Source: Pinus tabuliformis (taxonomy: Eukaryota; Streptophyta; Pinopsida; Pinales; Pinaceae). From it: DNA of 64,000 bases. Positions within the stretch are counted from its first letter, which is position 1. Each line of letters starts with the position of its first letter. The stretch covers positions 821,043,503-821,107,502 of the forward strand of contig CM062819.1 in assembly GCA_031772625.1 (NCBI GenBank), written 5' to 3'. The notes under the pieces are model-generated. The model saw only the letters and a program-made list of their open reading frames with translations. It did not search any database and was not told where the DNA came from. Both the position numbers and the translations under genes were made by a program. This document shows positions 63,215 through 64,000 of this stretch, piece after piece.

Positions 63215-64000
63215 ATGCCTCGTAGAAACCGAGATAAAACAGGCAAATTCTTACCCAACACCCCCACCACATCACTAAGTCACCCTTCTCTCTTCTTTGG
63301 TGACAGTGATCTAGAAGAACCTATAGGTGAACCTCCAGAGATATACGAAGATCCTATAGCAGAAGAAGAGTTAGAGACCACTCCATCTGAAGCTATGGCT
63401 GACAATAGGGGAGAAGATGAGAGAATTGAGGGTGCCTTCCCCATCCGAGAGACCAATGGGGACATGAAAATGAAGAACATCAGCCCCTCCGCTTTACCTC
63501 ACTTCCATGGACTGACTACTGAAGATCCTGATACCTTCCTGTTTGAGTTTGCCGTCCTTTGTCGAACCTATGACTATACCGAGGATGAGCAAAAACTGAA
63601 ACTCTTCCCCTCTACCCTTAAGGATGCAGCATTACGCTGGTTCATGGGCTTACCTGGGAACAGTATCACCACTTGGGCCCAGATGCAGCAAGCCTTCAAT
63701 ACCAAATACCGGGACTACTGTAGGTCCAAGGAAACCAAGGGAGAAATCTTTCGGATGACCATGGGGAACGATGAGTCTTTAGAGGATTACGAGGAAAGGT
63801 TCCAGCTTAGCTATAAACGGGCCAGGTGCACACTTGACCCTGAATCTCTTAAGTTGGTCCTGCTCCGAGGAGTCCCAGAAGACCTCTTAGATACCCTTCA
63901 CATGCTAGCTGGAGGAGATATTTACCAACTGCCTTATGAGGACATAAAAACTGTGTTTAGAAACCACTCTAGGGCAGCCCGGAAAAGAGGTAGAGGAAAC
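63215..64000 (+). CDS. Gypsy gag, open to the window edge (partial, 262 codons)
   Basis: The ATG at 63215 (MPRRNRDKTGKFLPN) follows the primer site by 355 bp. An acidic N-terminal part is followed by the retrotransposon gag core: LPHFHGLTTEDPDTFLFEF, LKLFPSTLKDAALRWFMGLP, WAQMQQAFNTKYRDYC and ESLEDYEERFQ, then RGVPEDLLDTL and a basic end (RAARKRGRG) where the nucleocapsid should start. No stop occurs in 262 codons, unlike every other retroelement here, so this is the youngest LTR element in the window and may continue into an intact polyprotein to the right. Gag forms the virus-like particle that packages the element RNA in the cytoplasm. Confidence 0.88.
   Translation, partial: MPRRNRDKTGKFLPNTPTTSLSHPSLFFGDSDLEEPIGEPPEIYEDPIAEEELETTPSEAMADNRGEDERIEGAFPIRETNGDMKMKNISPSALPHFHGLTTEDPDTFLFEFAVLCRTYDYTEDEQKLKLFPSTLKDAALRWFMGLPGNSITTWAQMQQAFNTKYRDYCRSKETKGEIFRMTMGNDESLEDYEERFQLSYKRARCTLDPESLKLVLLRGVPEDLLDTLHMLAGGDIYQLPYEDIKTVFRNHSRAARKRGRGN

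Overview
This is 64 kb of nuclear DNA from a seed plant whose genome is swollen with transposable elements. The elements are plant lineages: Copia with the usual initiator-methionine tRNA primer site, plant chromovirus and Athila/Tat-like Gypsy, plant hAT, CACTA-like and plant LINE. A host gene with introns above 14 kb fits a gymnosperm best, but the species is inferred, not read.

The main host locus is on the minus strand. Three short exons (47448-47543, 32518-32601, 17968-18075) join in phase 0 into the N-terminus of COG3, subunit 3 of the conserved oligomeric Golgi complex. Intron 1 is 14.8 kb, intron 2 is 14.4 kb, and intron 3 runs off the left edge (at least 17.9 kb). Everything between about 1 and 47.4 kb therefore lies inside COG3 introns. 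A candidate promoter with a TATA box sits near 48.1 kb.

Layout. 1-10.6 kb: old repeats, a minus-strand LTR (3720-5034), a truncated hAT (5035-6160) and a non-autonomous hAT (8733-10163). 10.6-13.1 kb: a long minus-strand LTR whose promoter part is tandemly duplicated. 14.3-17.6 kb: a broken Copia element. 17.9-18.1 kb: COG3 exon 3. 18.9-22.8 kb: two related non-autonomous hAT elements. 22.8-31.6 kb: nested Copia elements and a solo LTR with a target duplication. 32.5 kb: COG3 exon 2. 33.1-33.8 kb: two inverted-repeat structures. 33.9-46.2 kb: Copia relics hit by LTRs, by a 5'-truncated LINE segment carrying a candidate coiled-coil gene, and by a complete, apparently intact hAT transposon (42136-45846). 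46.8-47.0 kb: a tandem pair of tRNA-like SINE heads. 47.5 kb: COG3 exon 1. 48.3-50 kb: a second LINE relic. 51.6-59.6 kb: two degraded Gypsy elements. 59.6-60.8 kb: a CACTA-like end with a long minisatellite. 60.8-64 kb: the 5' part of a Gypsy element whose gag is still open at the window edge.

The best signals are COG3, recognisable only by joining exons of 28 to 36 codons across 14-kb introns; the intact hAT with an exact 8-bp target duplication, an intron and all three catalytic acidic residues; and a 2.26-kb segment bounded by 19/20 matching direct repeats that starts in a LINE RNase H domain and ends after a possible three-exon gene. No rRNA gene, CRISPR array or organelle DNA was seen.
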